Shown here: piece after piece, positions 1 to 8,454 of the stretch
Numbering within the stretch: position 1 is the stretch's first letter
Layout of the letters: each line of letters starts with the position of its first letter
From: Bacteroidales bacterium
GTDB lineage: Bacteria > Bacteroidota > Bacteroidia > Bacteroidales > VadinHA17
Reading direction: 5' to 3'
NCBI GenBank assembly: GCA_030692905.1
Contig: JAUYBT010000207.1
Location: 1-13,298, forward strand
Length of the DNA: 13,298 nucleotides
Notes under the pieces: model-generated
Databases searched by the model: none
Told to the model about the DNA's origin: nothing
What the model saw: only the letters and a program-made list of their open reading frames with translations
Made by a program: the position numbers and the translations under genes

Positions 1-109
1 CGGTTTATATCTTTTTGACCGATTTAATACCTCTGATCCTTCCATTTCCAAATTGATTTTTTATATTGTAAGCCTTAATCAGTTTTATATATTTCACATT
101 ATTCAATAA
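1..109 (+). CDS. carA: Probable 3' end of carA (carbamoyl-phosphate synthase small subunit), partial
   Basis: An open frame enters from the left edge (codons begin at position 2) and stops at TAA 107-109, 15 bases before carB. Its first visible residues are GLYLFDRF. This resembles the extreme C-terminus of many CarA proteins, which end in a Leu-Phe-Asp-x-Phe element a few residues before the stop. CarA is the glutamine amidotransferase subunit that feeds ammonia to CarB, and carA directly upstream of carB is a common arrangement. The tail after LFDRF is about 27 residues, longer than I would expect, and it is rich in Ile and Phe. The true end may therefore differ, or this may be chance similarity in AT-rich DNA. 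The call rests on one short motif plus position. Confidence 0.45.
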   Translation, partial: GLYLFDRFNTSDPSISKLIFYIVSLNQFYIFHIIQ

Positions 110-124
110 ATCTCCATATATATT

Positions 125-3100
125 ATGCCACGACGGGAAGATATTAAAAAAGTATTAATAATCGGCTCGGGTCCGATCATCATCGGACAAGCTTGTGAAT
201 TCGATTATTCAGGAACACAGGCCTGCAAAGCATTGCGTTCATTAGGCTATAAAATTGTACTGGTCAATTCAAACCCTGCTACAATTATGACTGACCCTGA
301 AATTGCTGATTCAACCTATATAGAACCCCTCAACGAATATGCCCTTACCGAAATAATAAAAAAGGAACGCCCCGATGCACTTCTTCCAAACCTTGGCGGT
401 CAGACAGGCTTGAATCTCTCCTCTCTTCTTGCAAAAAAAGGCATCCTTGCTAAATATAATGTTGAGGTGATCGGTGTCAATATAGATGCCATAGAACGGG
501 GCGAAGACAGGATAGCCTTCAAGCAGACCATGAACCGTCTTGGCATCGAAATGCCTAAGAGCAAAGCAGTTAATACAGTTGAAGATGCTGAAAAAGCAGC
601 AGCTGAACTCGGATATCCGGTTGTCATCCGGCCTGCATATACAATGGGAGGAACCGGCGGCGGATTAGTATATAATGTGGAGGAACTACGGATAATCGCC
701 AGCAGGGGACTATCGGCAAGTATTGTAAACCAGGTTCTTATTGAGGAATCTGTGTTAGGCTGGGAAGAACTGGAACTTGAAGTTGTAAGAGATTCTAAAA
801 ACCAGATGATCACAGTCTGTTTCATAGAAAACGTCGATGCAATGGGTGTTCATACTGGTGATTCATTCTGCACTGCTCCTATGCTGACAATCGATACGGA
901 GCTTCAGAAACGCCTTCAGAAATATTCTTATGATATAGTCGAAGCTATTGACGTTATCGGCGGGACAAATGTGCAATTTGCTCACGAACCTGATAGCGAC
1001 AGGGTAGTTGTAATAGAAATAAACCCTCGCACATCACGCTCATCGGCTCTTGCTTCAAAGGCAACCGGATTCCCAATTGCATTTGTCTCTTCTCTTCTTG
1101 CCGGCGGCTTAACTCTCGATGAAATACCTTACTGGCGCGATGGGACACTCGATAAATATACCCCCTCGGGCGATTATGTGGTTGTGAAGTTCGCTCGCTG
1201 GGCTTTTGAGAAATTTGACGGTCTCGAAGATAAGCTTGGCACACAAATGCTGGCTGTCGGAGAGGTAATGAGTATCGGTAAAACTTACAAGGAGGCTCTG
1301 CAGAAAGCTATCCGGTCACTGGAGATCGGACGCTACGGACTGGGTTTTGCAAAGGATTTTAACAAAAAACCGGTCGACGAGCTGATGAATATGCTTACTC
1401 ATCCTTCAAGTGAAAGGCAGTTTATAATGTACGAGGCATTACGCAAAGGCGCTGACATAGAGGATCTTCACAGAAAAACCCATATCAAGTCATGGTTCAT
1501 TTCACAAATGAAAGAACTGGTCGAAGAAGAAGAAAAAATACTTGCGTATAAAGGGAATATGCTACCAGACAATATCCTGCTTAAGGCAAAGAAAGATGGA
1601 TTCGCCGATAAATACCTGTCAAAGATATTAGGTATCCCGGAAAAGGAGATCAGGGCAAAACGGATATCCCTCGGAATTAATGAGGGATGGGAGCCGGTAC
1701 CAGTAAGCGGTGTCGAGAATGCTGCCTATTACTTTTCAACCTATAATGCTCCGGATAAAGTGAAGGTCAGCAACAGGAAAAAGATCATGGTACTGGGCGG
1801 CGGACCCAACAGGATCGGCCAGGGTATTGAATTTGATTATTGCTGTGTGCATGCAGCCTTCGCAATACGAAATGCAGGATATGAATCCATTATGGTAAAC
1901 TGCAATCCCGAAACAGTATCGACAGATTATGATACTTCCGATAAACTATATTTCGAGCCTCTCACAGCCGAAGATGTCTTAAGCATCTATAACAAGGAAA
2001 AGCCTGAAGGGGTAATTGTTCAGTTTGGCGGACAGACACCATTGAACCTTGCAAAAGAGCTTGCAGAAGCAGGTGTGAAAATTTTAGGCACTACCCCCGA
2101 TACTATCGATCTGGCAGAAGATCGCGACCGTTTCCGTCATGTAATTACCAGACTGGGAATTCCCCAGCCGGAATCAGGGATGGCAAGCAACCTGGAACAG
2201 GCTCTTGCAATTGTTGAAAGAATCGGTTATCCACTTATGATAAGGCCTTCATATGTCCTTGGAGGAAGGGCAATGAAAATAATTCTCGACGAGGAGATGC
2301 TTGAAGAATATGTTGCAAAAGCGGTTGGCGTATCTCCCGACAGACCTCTGCTTCTGGACAAGTTTCTTGAAGATGCCATTGAAGCAGAAGCTGATGCAAT
2401 ATCGGATGGCGTAGATGCTTATGTACCTGCAGTGATGCAGCATATCGAATATGCAGGGATCCATTCCGGCGATTCGGCTTGTGTGATCCCTCCTGTTGTG
2501 ATCCGCAAAGATCATAAGAAAACAATTTATGATTATACACGGAAGATCGCTATTGAACTGAAAGTGGTCGGCCTGATGAATATACAGTATGCCATTTATG
2601 AAGATACGGTTTACATCCTGGAAGCCAACCCGAGGGCTTCACGCACAGTACCTCTGGTTTCAAAAGTCTGTAATATTTCAATGGCCAGGATTGCCACACA
2701 GATATTATTGGGACAAAAACTTTCCGACTTTAATCTGAAGAAAAGGACCATCAGGCATTACGGGGTCAAAGAAGCTGTATTCCCATTTAATATGTTCCCG
2801 GCTATTGATCCTCTTCTTGGTCCTGAAATGCGCTCAACGGGAGAAGTGCTTGGTATGGCTGATTCATACGGTATGGCATTCTTTAAAGCGCAGGAGGCAA
2901 CACAATCTCCTTTGCCTGTAAATGGGACCGTATTAATAACAATTGCTGACCGTGATAAGGATCGTATCATCGAAACCGCACGGAACTTCAGGGATATGGG
3001 CTTCAAAATATTATCAACCGGTGGAACCAGGCAATTTCTTGAAAAACACGGTATTGCGGCTAATCTGATCCTGAAAGTACATGAAGGAAGACCCAACATC

Positions 3101-3328
3101 GTTGATGCAATCAAGAACGGGGAAATAGATCTGGTGGTAAATACTCCGGCCGGCCGGCTCAGCGAATACGATGATTCTTATATAAGGAAGAATGCGATCA
3201 AATACAAGATACCTTATATAACAACCACATCAGCCGCACTTTCATCAACGGAAGGCATCAGGGAGAGACAGAACGGGGAATATAAAGTAAGGTCACTTCA
3301 GGATTATCATGCAGCCATCGAAGACTGA
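125..3328 (+). CDS. carB: Carbamoyl-phosphate synthase, large subunit
   Basis: This subunit makes carbamoyl phosphate from bicarbonate, ammonia (channelled from CarA) and two ATP, for pyrimidine and arginine synthesis in the cytoplasm. The protein has 1067 residues, close to the usual length of about 1070, and appears complete. It shows the internal duplication of the family. The first ATP-grasp half starts at residue 8 (VLIIGSGPIIIGQ) and has the glycine loop GGTGGG at 175-180. The second half starts near residue 553 (IMVLGGGPNRIGQG), with the matching loop region GGRAMK. An oligomerisation segment lies between them. From about residue 935 (VLITIADRDKD) the protein ends in an MGS-like allosteric domain with STGGT and NTPAGR motifs. 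The ATG followed by PRREDIKKVLI is the standard start for the family. No strong ribosome-binding sequence precedes it, which is normal for Bacteroidota. Confidence 0.98.
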   Translation: MPRREDIKKVLIIGSGPIIIGQACEFDYSGTQACKALRSLGYKIVLVNSNPATIMTDPEIADSTYIEPLNEYALTEIIKKERPDALLPNLGGQTGLNLSSLLAKKGILAKYNVEVIGVNIDAIERGEDRIAFKQTMNRLGIEMPKSKAVNTVEDAEKAAAELGYPVVIRPAYTMGGTGGGLVYNVEELRIIASRGLSASIVNQVLIEESVLGWEELELEVVRDSKNQMITVCFIENVDAMGVHTGDSFCTAPMLTIDTELQKRLQKYSYDIVEAIDVIGGTNVQFAHEPDSDRVVVIEINPRTSRSSALASKATGFPIAFVSSLLAGGLTLDEIPYWRDGTLDKYTPSGDYVVVKFARWAFEKFDGLEDKLGTQMLAVGEVMSIGKTYKEALQKAIRSLEIGRYGLGFAKDFNKKPVDELMNMLTHPSSERQFIMYEALRKGADIEDLHRKTHIKSWFISQMKELVEEEEKILAYKGNMLPDNILLKAKKDGFADKYLSKILGIPEKEIRAKRISLGINEGWEPVPVSGVENAAYYFSTYNAPDKVKVSNRKKIMVLGGGPNRIGQGIEFDYCCVHAAFAIRNAGYESIMVNCNPETVSTDYDTSDKLYFEPLTAEDVLSIYNKEKPEGVIVQFGGQTPLNLAKELAEAGVKILGTTPDTIDLAEDRDRFRHVITRLGIPQPESGMASNLEQALAIVERIGYPLMIRPSYVLGGRAMKIILDEEMLEEYVAKAVGVSPDRPLLLDKFLEDAIEAEADAISDGVDAYVPAVMQHIEYAGIHSGDSACVIPPVVIRKDHKKTIYDYTRKIAIELKVVGLMNIQYAIYEDTVYILEANPRASRTVPLVSKVCNISMARIATQILLGQKLSDFNLKKRTIRHYGVKEAVFPFNMFPAIDPLLGPEMRSTGEVLGMADSYGMAFFKAQEATQSPLPVNGTVLITIADRDKDRIIETARNFRDMGFKILSTGGTRQFLEKHGIAANLILKVHEGRPNIVDAIKNGEIDLVVNTPAGRLSEYDDSYIRKNAIKYKIPYITTTSAALSSTEGIRERQNGEYKVRSLQDYHAAIED

Positions 3329-3448
3329 AGGTAAGATCTGTTCCTGCAAGTACTCTTTCCAGACAAGCATATCTGCCAGTTAAAGGAAGATGTCCGCCGT
3401 CCTCTACACAGTCAGGGCAACATGACATCCATTTCTGAATATCTCAGA

Positions 3449-4357
3449 TTAATATCCCCATTTCTTCATTATATCCAGATCCTCCTTAACACAATCCATA
3501 GGTGTCTTGGTTCCATATGATTCCTGCTCAATAATATAGCAGTTTGTACCTCCGATCTTTCTGGCAAGGTTTACAACTTTTTTGGTATTAACAATTCCTT
3601 CACCAAGAACAGTGCTGATATACTTCTCATTTCCACCGCTTGATTCTATTTCATCCTTCACATGAATTATCTCGAATCTGTTAGGGTATTGATTCATAAC
3701 ATCAAGGGCCACTGCTCCACCGTTGTACAGATTACCGATATCCAATTGCATTGCCACAAGATTTGTATCGAGGCTCTTCATCATAATATCAAAAACTTTT
3801 TCATTGTTGAGTTTTTCGCTGAATTCAAAAGCATGGTTATGGTAGCCAAATTTCATTCCCGATTTTTTACATAATTCGCCACTCTTGTTAAAAACATCCA
3901 TATAACGTTTGAAATCGTCATAGGTTTTTCTCATATTCGCATCCATTGATGGACTTATAACCCATTTTTGCCCCAGAACGGCAGCATCCTCTACAGTAAA
4001 TTTCCAGCTGTCGCTGAAATCCTTTTTAGCCTCATCCCAATGCTGTCTTCCCATAACAGTGTGGCCACTGATCATTTTTAAACCAAGCCCATCAAGAACT
4101 TTTTTGAATTCGGGTGCAGCATAACCATAAAATTTACGGTTAATATAATTGGCATGTTCTACATATACATAGCCCATTTTAGCCAGTTGAGTCAGTGATC
4201 CGAGAGGATCTTTAGACATTTCTGTGCGTACAGAATATAACTGAAGGCCTACCATCCCCTTTTGCTTTTTGGCTGCAAAAACTGATCCGGGAAAAAACGC
4301 TGTGCCTAATGCAGCCAGCGCGCTGATTTTAACAAATGTTCTTCTTGAAGTTTTCAT
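3449..4357 (-). CDS. Tat-exported sugar isomerase/epimerase-like TIM-barrel protein
   Basis: This is a 302-residue protein of the xylose isomerase-like TIM-barrel family (AP endonuclease 2 fold). It opens with a twin-arginine signal, SRRTFVK at residues 4-10, followed by a hydrophobic stretch ending near FAAKKQ, so export as a folded periplasmic enzyme is likely. Family motifs visible are GLQLYSVR (about 37-44), YHNHAFEF (172-179), QLDIGN (204-209), IIHVKD (230-235) and a late EQE (277-279). Glu178, Asp206, His232 and Glu277 or Glu279 are the probable divalent-metal ligands. I place the start at the ATG 4357-4355, which puts the twin arginines at residues 5-6. The adjacent TTG codon upstream would add only one residue. 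Genes like this are usually annotated as sugar phosphate isomerase/epimerase, but the exported form probably acts on a free sugar, keto-sugar or cyclitol. The gene lies 111 bases downstream of the GH2 gene on the same strand, suggesting a shared pathway. The exact substrate cannot be read from the sequence. Confidence 0.9.
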   Translation of the reverse strand: MKTSRRTFVKISALAALGTAFFPGSVFAAKKQKGMVGLQLYSVRTEMSKDPLGSLTQLAKMGYVYVEHANYINRKFYGYAAPEFKKVLDGLGLKMISGHTVMGRQHWDEAKKDFSDSWKFTVEDAAVLGQKWVISPSMDANMRKTYDDFKRYMDVFNKSGELCKKSGMKFGYHNHAFEFSEKLNNEKVFDIMMKSLDTNLVAMQLDIGNLYNGGAVALDVMNQYPNRFEIIHVKDEIESSGGNEKYISTVLGEGIVNTKKVVNLARKIGGTNCYIIEQESYGTKTPMDCVKEDLDIMKKWGY

Positions 4358-4390
4358 CAATCTGAGTTATTAGGTGTGAATTAGTTACAA

Positions 4391-4424
4391 TTTTTATCTG
4401 GTTTATCAGTTATAAAGATAAAAA
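4391..4424. repeat. AT-rich inverted repeat between GH2 and isomerase genes
   Basis: TTTTTATCT at 4391-4399 is perfectly complementary to AGATAAAAA at 4416-4424, with a 16-base spacer. The stem is nine pairs but almost all A-T. It lies in the 111-base gap between the GH2 stop and the isomerase start. It could be an operator or a weak RNA hairpin. It lacks the GC-rich stem of an intrinsic terminator, and in DNA this AT-rich chance is plausible. Confidence 0.25.
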
Positions 4425-4471
4425 ATCAGATATACAAAACAAAAAAATCCTGACTTTGCCTTTTTAAGCTT

Positions 4472-7357
4472 TTACTGATAGGAAATATTTTTTACCCCGG
4501 TAATTTTCTTAGCTGAAACCTTGGTGCTGAATAACTCAACCAGTTCCGTTTGAGTAAGCGCTTGAGCGGGGTTGAATTTATCCGACGATATGTACTGGAG
4601 AATGCTATTATATAACTGTCTCCCTTCAGGTTTATCCTGAATAGCCTTCAGATTTGACATACATACCAGCAATTTACCCTTCCCGACCGCAAATTCAAAG
4701 ATCAGTCCAAGTTTGTGGTTCCTTTCAATATTATCTACGACCTGTACCAGGGGCCGATAATCTTTTGGTGTATTATCCAGAATAAACGGACGGCTGTTTT
4801 TAACAATGGGCCACCATTGCCAGTTAGTATGGAATTCAGTCGGAAAATCACTCAGCAGGGGAAGCTCAGGATTTGTAAGAATTGACATCGTGCCCGGGGA
4901 TACCGGTTTTTTATTTGACTCTGAAATTCCTTTAAACATACGGTAGTTCCAGTAATCAGGGATATATAAACCACCTACAGACAGATCAGTTATGTCCTTA
5001 AAATCAGGGAATAACAAAATAGTTGCACCTCCTGAAAGTTTTGAAAGAGTGGTTTTATCCAGTTTCTCCGATACCAATATATTCTCCGGTACTTTTGTAT
5101 CCACATCAGCAGGATAAACCCAGACCGGATAAGTGTTTTTATATTGAGTCCCCTCGAGAACTATTGAAAGGGAAAGTTTTTCGGCCTTCGAAATCTTTGA
5201 CAAGTCAATATTCAAAGAAGCCACATCAGTCAATACACCTTGAGAAATATCTGCTGTTACCTGATTCTGGTTAATTATTTCACCATTGGCTTTTTTCAGT
5301 TCCCATTTAACGGATTGTGCTTTCAGCGTTGCTTCCGAATAGTTTGCTACCTGGATTTTTGCTGTAAATGGCTCTTTATTGGTCCGGCAATATTTTTCCA
5401 TGATAACCAATGGGACCACCCTGTTACAGAATTGACTGAATTCCTCAGGGGTGATCAAACCTTTACTTTCCATAAATGCATCCAAAATTCCTATTAGTGC
5501 AGTTCCCTGTCCGGGAAAATCCTGAAGATCAAGCAGGTGAAAACCCCCAAAACCCGGAGTTCTCATTGCCATCTCAATATCAGCCTTGTAGCATATCGCA
5601 CTGGATGCTCCGGATGCTCTGAAAAATTCCTTTGCCTGATCACTCAGGTTATTTTCCTTAAGCCGTTCCCTGAAGACTTCAAAATTCCATGGCTTCATCA
5701 CGCCTGTGTATTTTTCTATCTCATCATAGTTAGGATAAATCTGGTACTGACCAACCTCCGTGCCGAGAGCAGGAATGGTGCATTTTGAGATAGCCCCTGA
5801 ATAATTCAGATTGGTTGAGGGGTAACGGCCATTTAAATAACCTCCGTCGTATGCATCGGCAAATGAGAAAGAACCACGGATATGAGTACTGAAAGTAGTA
5901 TCTTTATCGGCTCCTACCCGGCAGCCGGTATAATAATCCTCTCCTTCAACCTGCCCCCTGAAACCAAGATAATTGTTTGTGCCAAAAGCCATCAGAGGAC
6001 GATTGTCAATCGATTTAAAATGAGATACGAAATCTCTCATTATATCAAGGTCGCCTGAAAGCTCATTCCCCAAAGCAAACATCACAAAAGAGGCATGATT
6101 TCCATAAGTTTCCAGAATATTATCACCTTCCTTAAGCAGAAAAGTATTTAAATCCAGGTTCCGGTCTTTCCTGAACCCACCCCAGAAAGGCAATTCAGGC
6201 TGCAGGTACATCCCTTCAATATCTGCAGCTTCAAAGGCAGCAAGCGGGGGTGTCCATGAATGGAAACGGTAGAAATTAATGTTATATGATTTTGCAATCC
6301 GGAAGACTTTTCTCCAGCTTTCAATATCCATAGGAGGATAACCAGTTAATGGAAAAACGCATGCATCGTGTTTGCCACGGAGAAATGTTTTTGTACCATT
6401 TATAGTAAACTGGGTCCCCAGGGTGGAAAACTTACGCATACCAAAATCAGCGGTGGAATTATCCAGTACTTCTTTGGTTTTAAGAGTTACATTCAGCTTG
6501 TACAAAGCAGGATTAAACTCGCTCCATAACTGGAATTTATTGCCCATTTTGTAAGTTAGTTCCACAAGGTTTTCTCCTGTTTTCAGGGTTACAGGGAATG
6601 ATTTTTCAGAGACGCTATGTTTAATTTTAGTATTCCAGGAAGAGGAGTTAAATAAGATTTTCGCCTTTTCAGGGTTCCCTTCCGGTTTAAAAATCTTTAC
6701 CTTGACAAGGATGTTCTTTGCGGCAACATCGGGATAAACCTGGACGGTTTCAATGTGTGTGGGGTTGGATGCTTCAAGGCAAAATTTACCAATAATGCCA
6801 TTCCAGTTGCTTTGTGTGTGTTCAGTCCAGGCGTGTGAGCCGGTTATGCCCCGTGGAACCGAACCATTACCATTATTTACCAGGATTGTAATTATATGTT
6901 TCCCGGGAGTTAGCCGTGATGATAAATCGTAATATTGAGCTGTTAAAATATCGTCGCTACTGCCGGTCAGAACGGTGTCAACCCAAACGCGGGTCGGTTT
7001 GGTTCTCTCCATCATTAATCTGATAATCTGACCCTTCCAGCTTTCCGGAATAGTCACCTCCTTCTGGTACCATGCCATTCCCGCATACATCAGCTCGCGT
7101 GAAAGCCTCATCGTTTCCTGTCTGTTTGTATTGGGGATCCCTTTTTTGTTCTCATCGAGTGAGCCGGGTAATCTCACTGAATCAGAAAGAGACCGGGCAA
7201 ACCACTTTTCATTTATGCCCTGCCCTACTGTATCTAATGAAAACTTCCAGGAACCATTAAGGAGTATAGTCTGACGCTGAGACACAAATGATTTATCCTT
7301 ACAGGATGTTATTAATAAGCATATAGCTAATGATATAAAAATGAACTTTCTGATCAT
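4472..7357 (-). CDS. Glycoside hydrolase family 2 lipoprotein (beta-glycosidase-like)
   Basis: This 961-residue exported enzyme hydrolyses glycosidic bonds from the outside or periplasmic side of the cell. The N-terminus is a lipoprotein signal with lipobox LITSC (Cys19). Residues about 30-195 form the GH2 jelly-roll sugar-binding domain (LNGSWKFSLD, then WYQKEVTIP at about 96-104). An immunoglobulin-like sandwich follows (about 200-310). The catalytic TIM barrel begins near 315 with the family-typical NGTKTFLRG. The acid/base is probably Glu432 in the NE motif of ALGNELSG, and the nucleophile is probably Glu534 in GTEVGQY. Residues from about 640 form a further beta-sandwich and an alpha/beta C-terminal region with VGKGKLLVCMSNL, as in large Bacteroidota GH2 proteins. 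The gene has its own 127-base upstream region carrying an 18-base palindrome. GH2 covers beta-galactosidase, beta-glucuronidase, mannosidase and other activities. I cannot assign the substrate, and a product name such as beta-galactosidase would be a guess. Confidence 0.92.
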   Translation of the reverse strand: MIRKFIFISLAICLLITSCKDKSFVSQRQTILLNGSWKFSLDTVGQGINEKWFARSLSDSVRLPGSLDENKKGIPNTNRQETMRLSRELMYAGMAWYQKEVTIPESWKGQIIRLMMERTKPTRVWVDTVLTGSSDDILTAQYYDLSSRLTPGKHIITILVNNGNGSVPRGITGSHAWTEHTQSNWNGIIGKFCLEASNPTHIETVQVYPDVAAKNILVKVKIFKPEGNPEKAKILFNSSSWNTKIKHSVSEKSFPVTLKTGENLVELTYKMGNKFQLWSEFNPALYKLNVTLKTKEVLDNSTADFGMRKFSTLGTQFTINGTKTFLRGKHDACVFPLTGYPPMDIESWRKVFRIAKSYNINFYRFHSWTPPLAAFEAADIEGMYLQPELPFWGGFRKDRNLDLNTFLLKEGDNILETYGNHASFVMFALGNELSGDLDIMRDFVSHFKSIDNRPLMAFGTNNYLGFRGQVEGEDYYTGCRVGADKDTTFSTHIRGSFSFADAYDGGYLNGRYPSTNLNYSGAISKCTIPALGTEVGQYQIYPNYDEIEKYTGVMKPWNFEVFRERLKENNLSDQAKEFFRASGASSAICYKADIEMAMRTPGFGGFHLLDLQDFPGQGTALIGILDAFMESKGLITPEEFSQFCNRVVPLVIMEKYCRTNKEPFTAKIQVANYSEATLKAQSVKWELKKANGEIINQNQVTADISQGVLTDVASLNIDLSKISKAEKLSLSIVLEGTQYKNTYPVWVYPADVDTKVPENILVSEKLDKTTLSKLSGGATILLFPDFKDITDLSVGGLYIPDYWNYRMFKGISESNKKPVSPGTMSILTNPELPLLSDFPTEFHTNWQWWPIVKNSRPFILDNTPKDYRPLVQVVDNIERNHKLGLIFEFAVGKGKLLVCMSNLKAIQDKPEGRQLYNSILQYISSDKFNPAQALTQTELVELFSTKVSAKKITGVKNISYQ

Positions 7358-7430
7358 AGTTTTGTGTATTTATTATTATAAGTTGAATATGCAATTTTTT
7401 TATATGTTCTTTAAATGTATTTGTTTTATT

Positions 7431-7448
7431 ATATGTTATATAACATAT
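7431..7448. promoter_or_regulatory. Perfect 18-base palindrome upstream of the GH2 gene, possible operator
   Basis: ATATGTTATATAACATAT reads identically on both strands. It lies 74-91 bases upstream of the GH2 start codon and 37 bases past the creatininase stop. Its position and symmetry suit a dimeric repressor or activator site for the GH2 gene. It is wholly AT-rich apart from one G-C pair per half, so chance cannot be excluded. No regulator gene is visible nearby. Confidence 0.35.
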
Positions 7449-7484
7449 TTGTGGTTTTATTGGAGATCAAAAGTTTCTTCTATA

Positions 7485-8246
7485 TTATTCATACATATTA
7501 TTAATATCTGCCTCCGATAATTCAATCATAAGATCGCCGACCTTTTTTACGACTTCTTTAAAACATTGTTCTCCTTTTACCGGAGTTGCTTTGGAAGGAT
7601 CGCCGATTCCCGTATCACTGGTGACTTGTGTCCATTTACGTTCAGCCCATGCCCATTTTTCATTGAATGCATGTATTTTGAACTTTTTGCCTTCTCCTTT
7701 CCCCGCTTCATTTAGTGGAAGAACCAGTTCGGGAGCAAGGAATTGCATCATACTTGTTTCCATTTCATCAGCATGACCACCACTATTTTCAAAAAATTCT
7801 GAATTTTCAAATGACTGATACCAGTTGCAACTGCAAATAAACATTTTTGGGTATTTAAGCCCTAATTCCCTGATGATCTGCTTAAAATCATTACCTCCAT
7901 GTCCATTCAAAATCAGAAATTTATAAATTTCATGTCTGTTCAGGACATCAATCACATCATTCAGAATGGCAAATTGCGTATATGGGTTCAGGTTAATATT
8001 TAATTTAATATCCAGCTGACCGGTATTTACACCAAATGGAATTGTTGGCAACACAATTACTCTGGCTCCTTTATTCCATACTGATTGAGCAGCTTCAGTT
8101 GCAATTTTCTCAACCATTATATTATCTGTGGCAAATGGCAAATGATAATTATGCGCTTCAGTTGCCCCCCATGGCAAAACAGCTAAATCGATTTTCTGAT
8201 CTTTGATAGTTTTCCAGTTTGTCTCCGCTAAAATAAATGGCTTCAT
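7485..8246 (-). CDS. Creatininase-family metal-dependent amidohydrolase
   Basis: This is a 253-residue protein of the creatininase family, a typical length, and it appears complete. The metal-site motifs are present in order: GATEAHNYHLPFATD (residues 27-41), giving Glu30, His32 and Asp41; NGHGGN (114-119), giving His116; and GGHADEMETS (156-165), with Glu161 or Glu163. It has no signal peptide, so it is cytoplasmic. The family includes creatinine amidohydrolase, a formamide hydrolase of flavin biosynthesis, the mycofactocin peptidase MftE and hydrolases acting on keto-inositols. The NGHGGN form matches the broad family rather than true creatininase, so creatinine is unlikely as substrate. 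GAAAGA just ahead of the ATG may serve as a weak ribosome-binding site. It is the first gene of the leftward run with the GH2 enzyme and the TIM-barrel isomerase. A role in degrading a sugar or cyclitol derivative is inference from that context. Confidence 0.9.
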   Translation of the reverse strand: MKPFILAETNWKTIKDQKIDLAVLPWGATEAHNYHLPFATDNIMVEKIATEAAQSVWNKGARVIVLPTIPFGVNTGQLDIKLNINLNPYTQFAILNDVIDVLNRHEIYKFLILNGHGGNDFKQIIRELGLKYPKMFICSCNWYQSFENSEFFENSGGHADEMETSMMQFLAPELVLPLNEAGKGEGKKFKIHAFNEKWAWAERKWTQVTSDTGIGDPSKATPVKGEQCFKEVVKKVGDLMIELSEADINNMYE

Positions 8247-8454
8247 TCTTTCAAATCATTAATGGTAAATGCAAACAAATATTAGTCCGGAAATCGGTTT
8301 ATTACCGGAAGACGAAAATAGTAAATTCTCTCACATTAAGGAAATGATTACATTGCTTATTGGTTTGCTTCTTAAATAATAATAAAGCTCATCCTTCAAT
8401 AAAAATATTTTGATATCAATATTTTGTACTAATTTTATTCAGGATATAAGCTTT

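Noticed and set aside
400..825. Long antisense frame inside carB
   Set aside because: It mirrors the codon structure of a strongly conserved gene, is Ser- and Thr-rich as antisense frames often are, and shows no recognisable domain.
3258..3428. A 56-residue minus-strand frame starting MSCCPDCVEDGG, overlapping the end of carB antisense
   Set aside because: The Cys-rich start is eye-catching, but there is no ribosome-binding site, nearly half lies antisense to carB, and I recognise no family. Other frames of the same gap are also open for about 35 codons, so chance is the simpler reading.
8286..8309. TCCGG/CCGGA inverted repeat ahead of the creatininase gene
   Set aside because: The arms are only five bases with a 14-base loop and no T-run, so it is neither a convincing terminator nor a strong operator.
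8404..8426. Direct repeat AATATTTTG separated by five bases ahead of the glycosyltransferase remnant
   Set aside because: Short and AT-rich; it does not fit the Bacteroidota TAnnTTTG promoter element exactly, and such repeats are expected by chance here.
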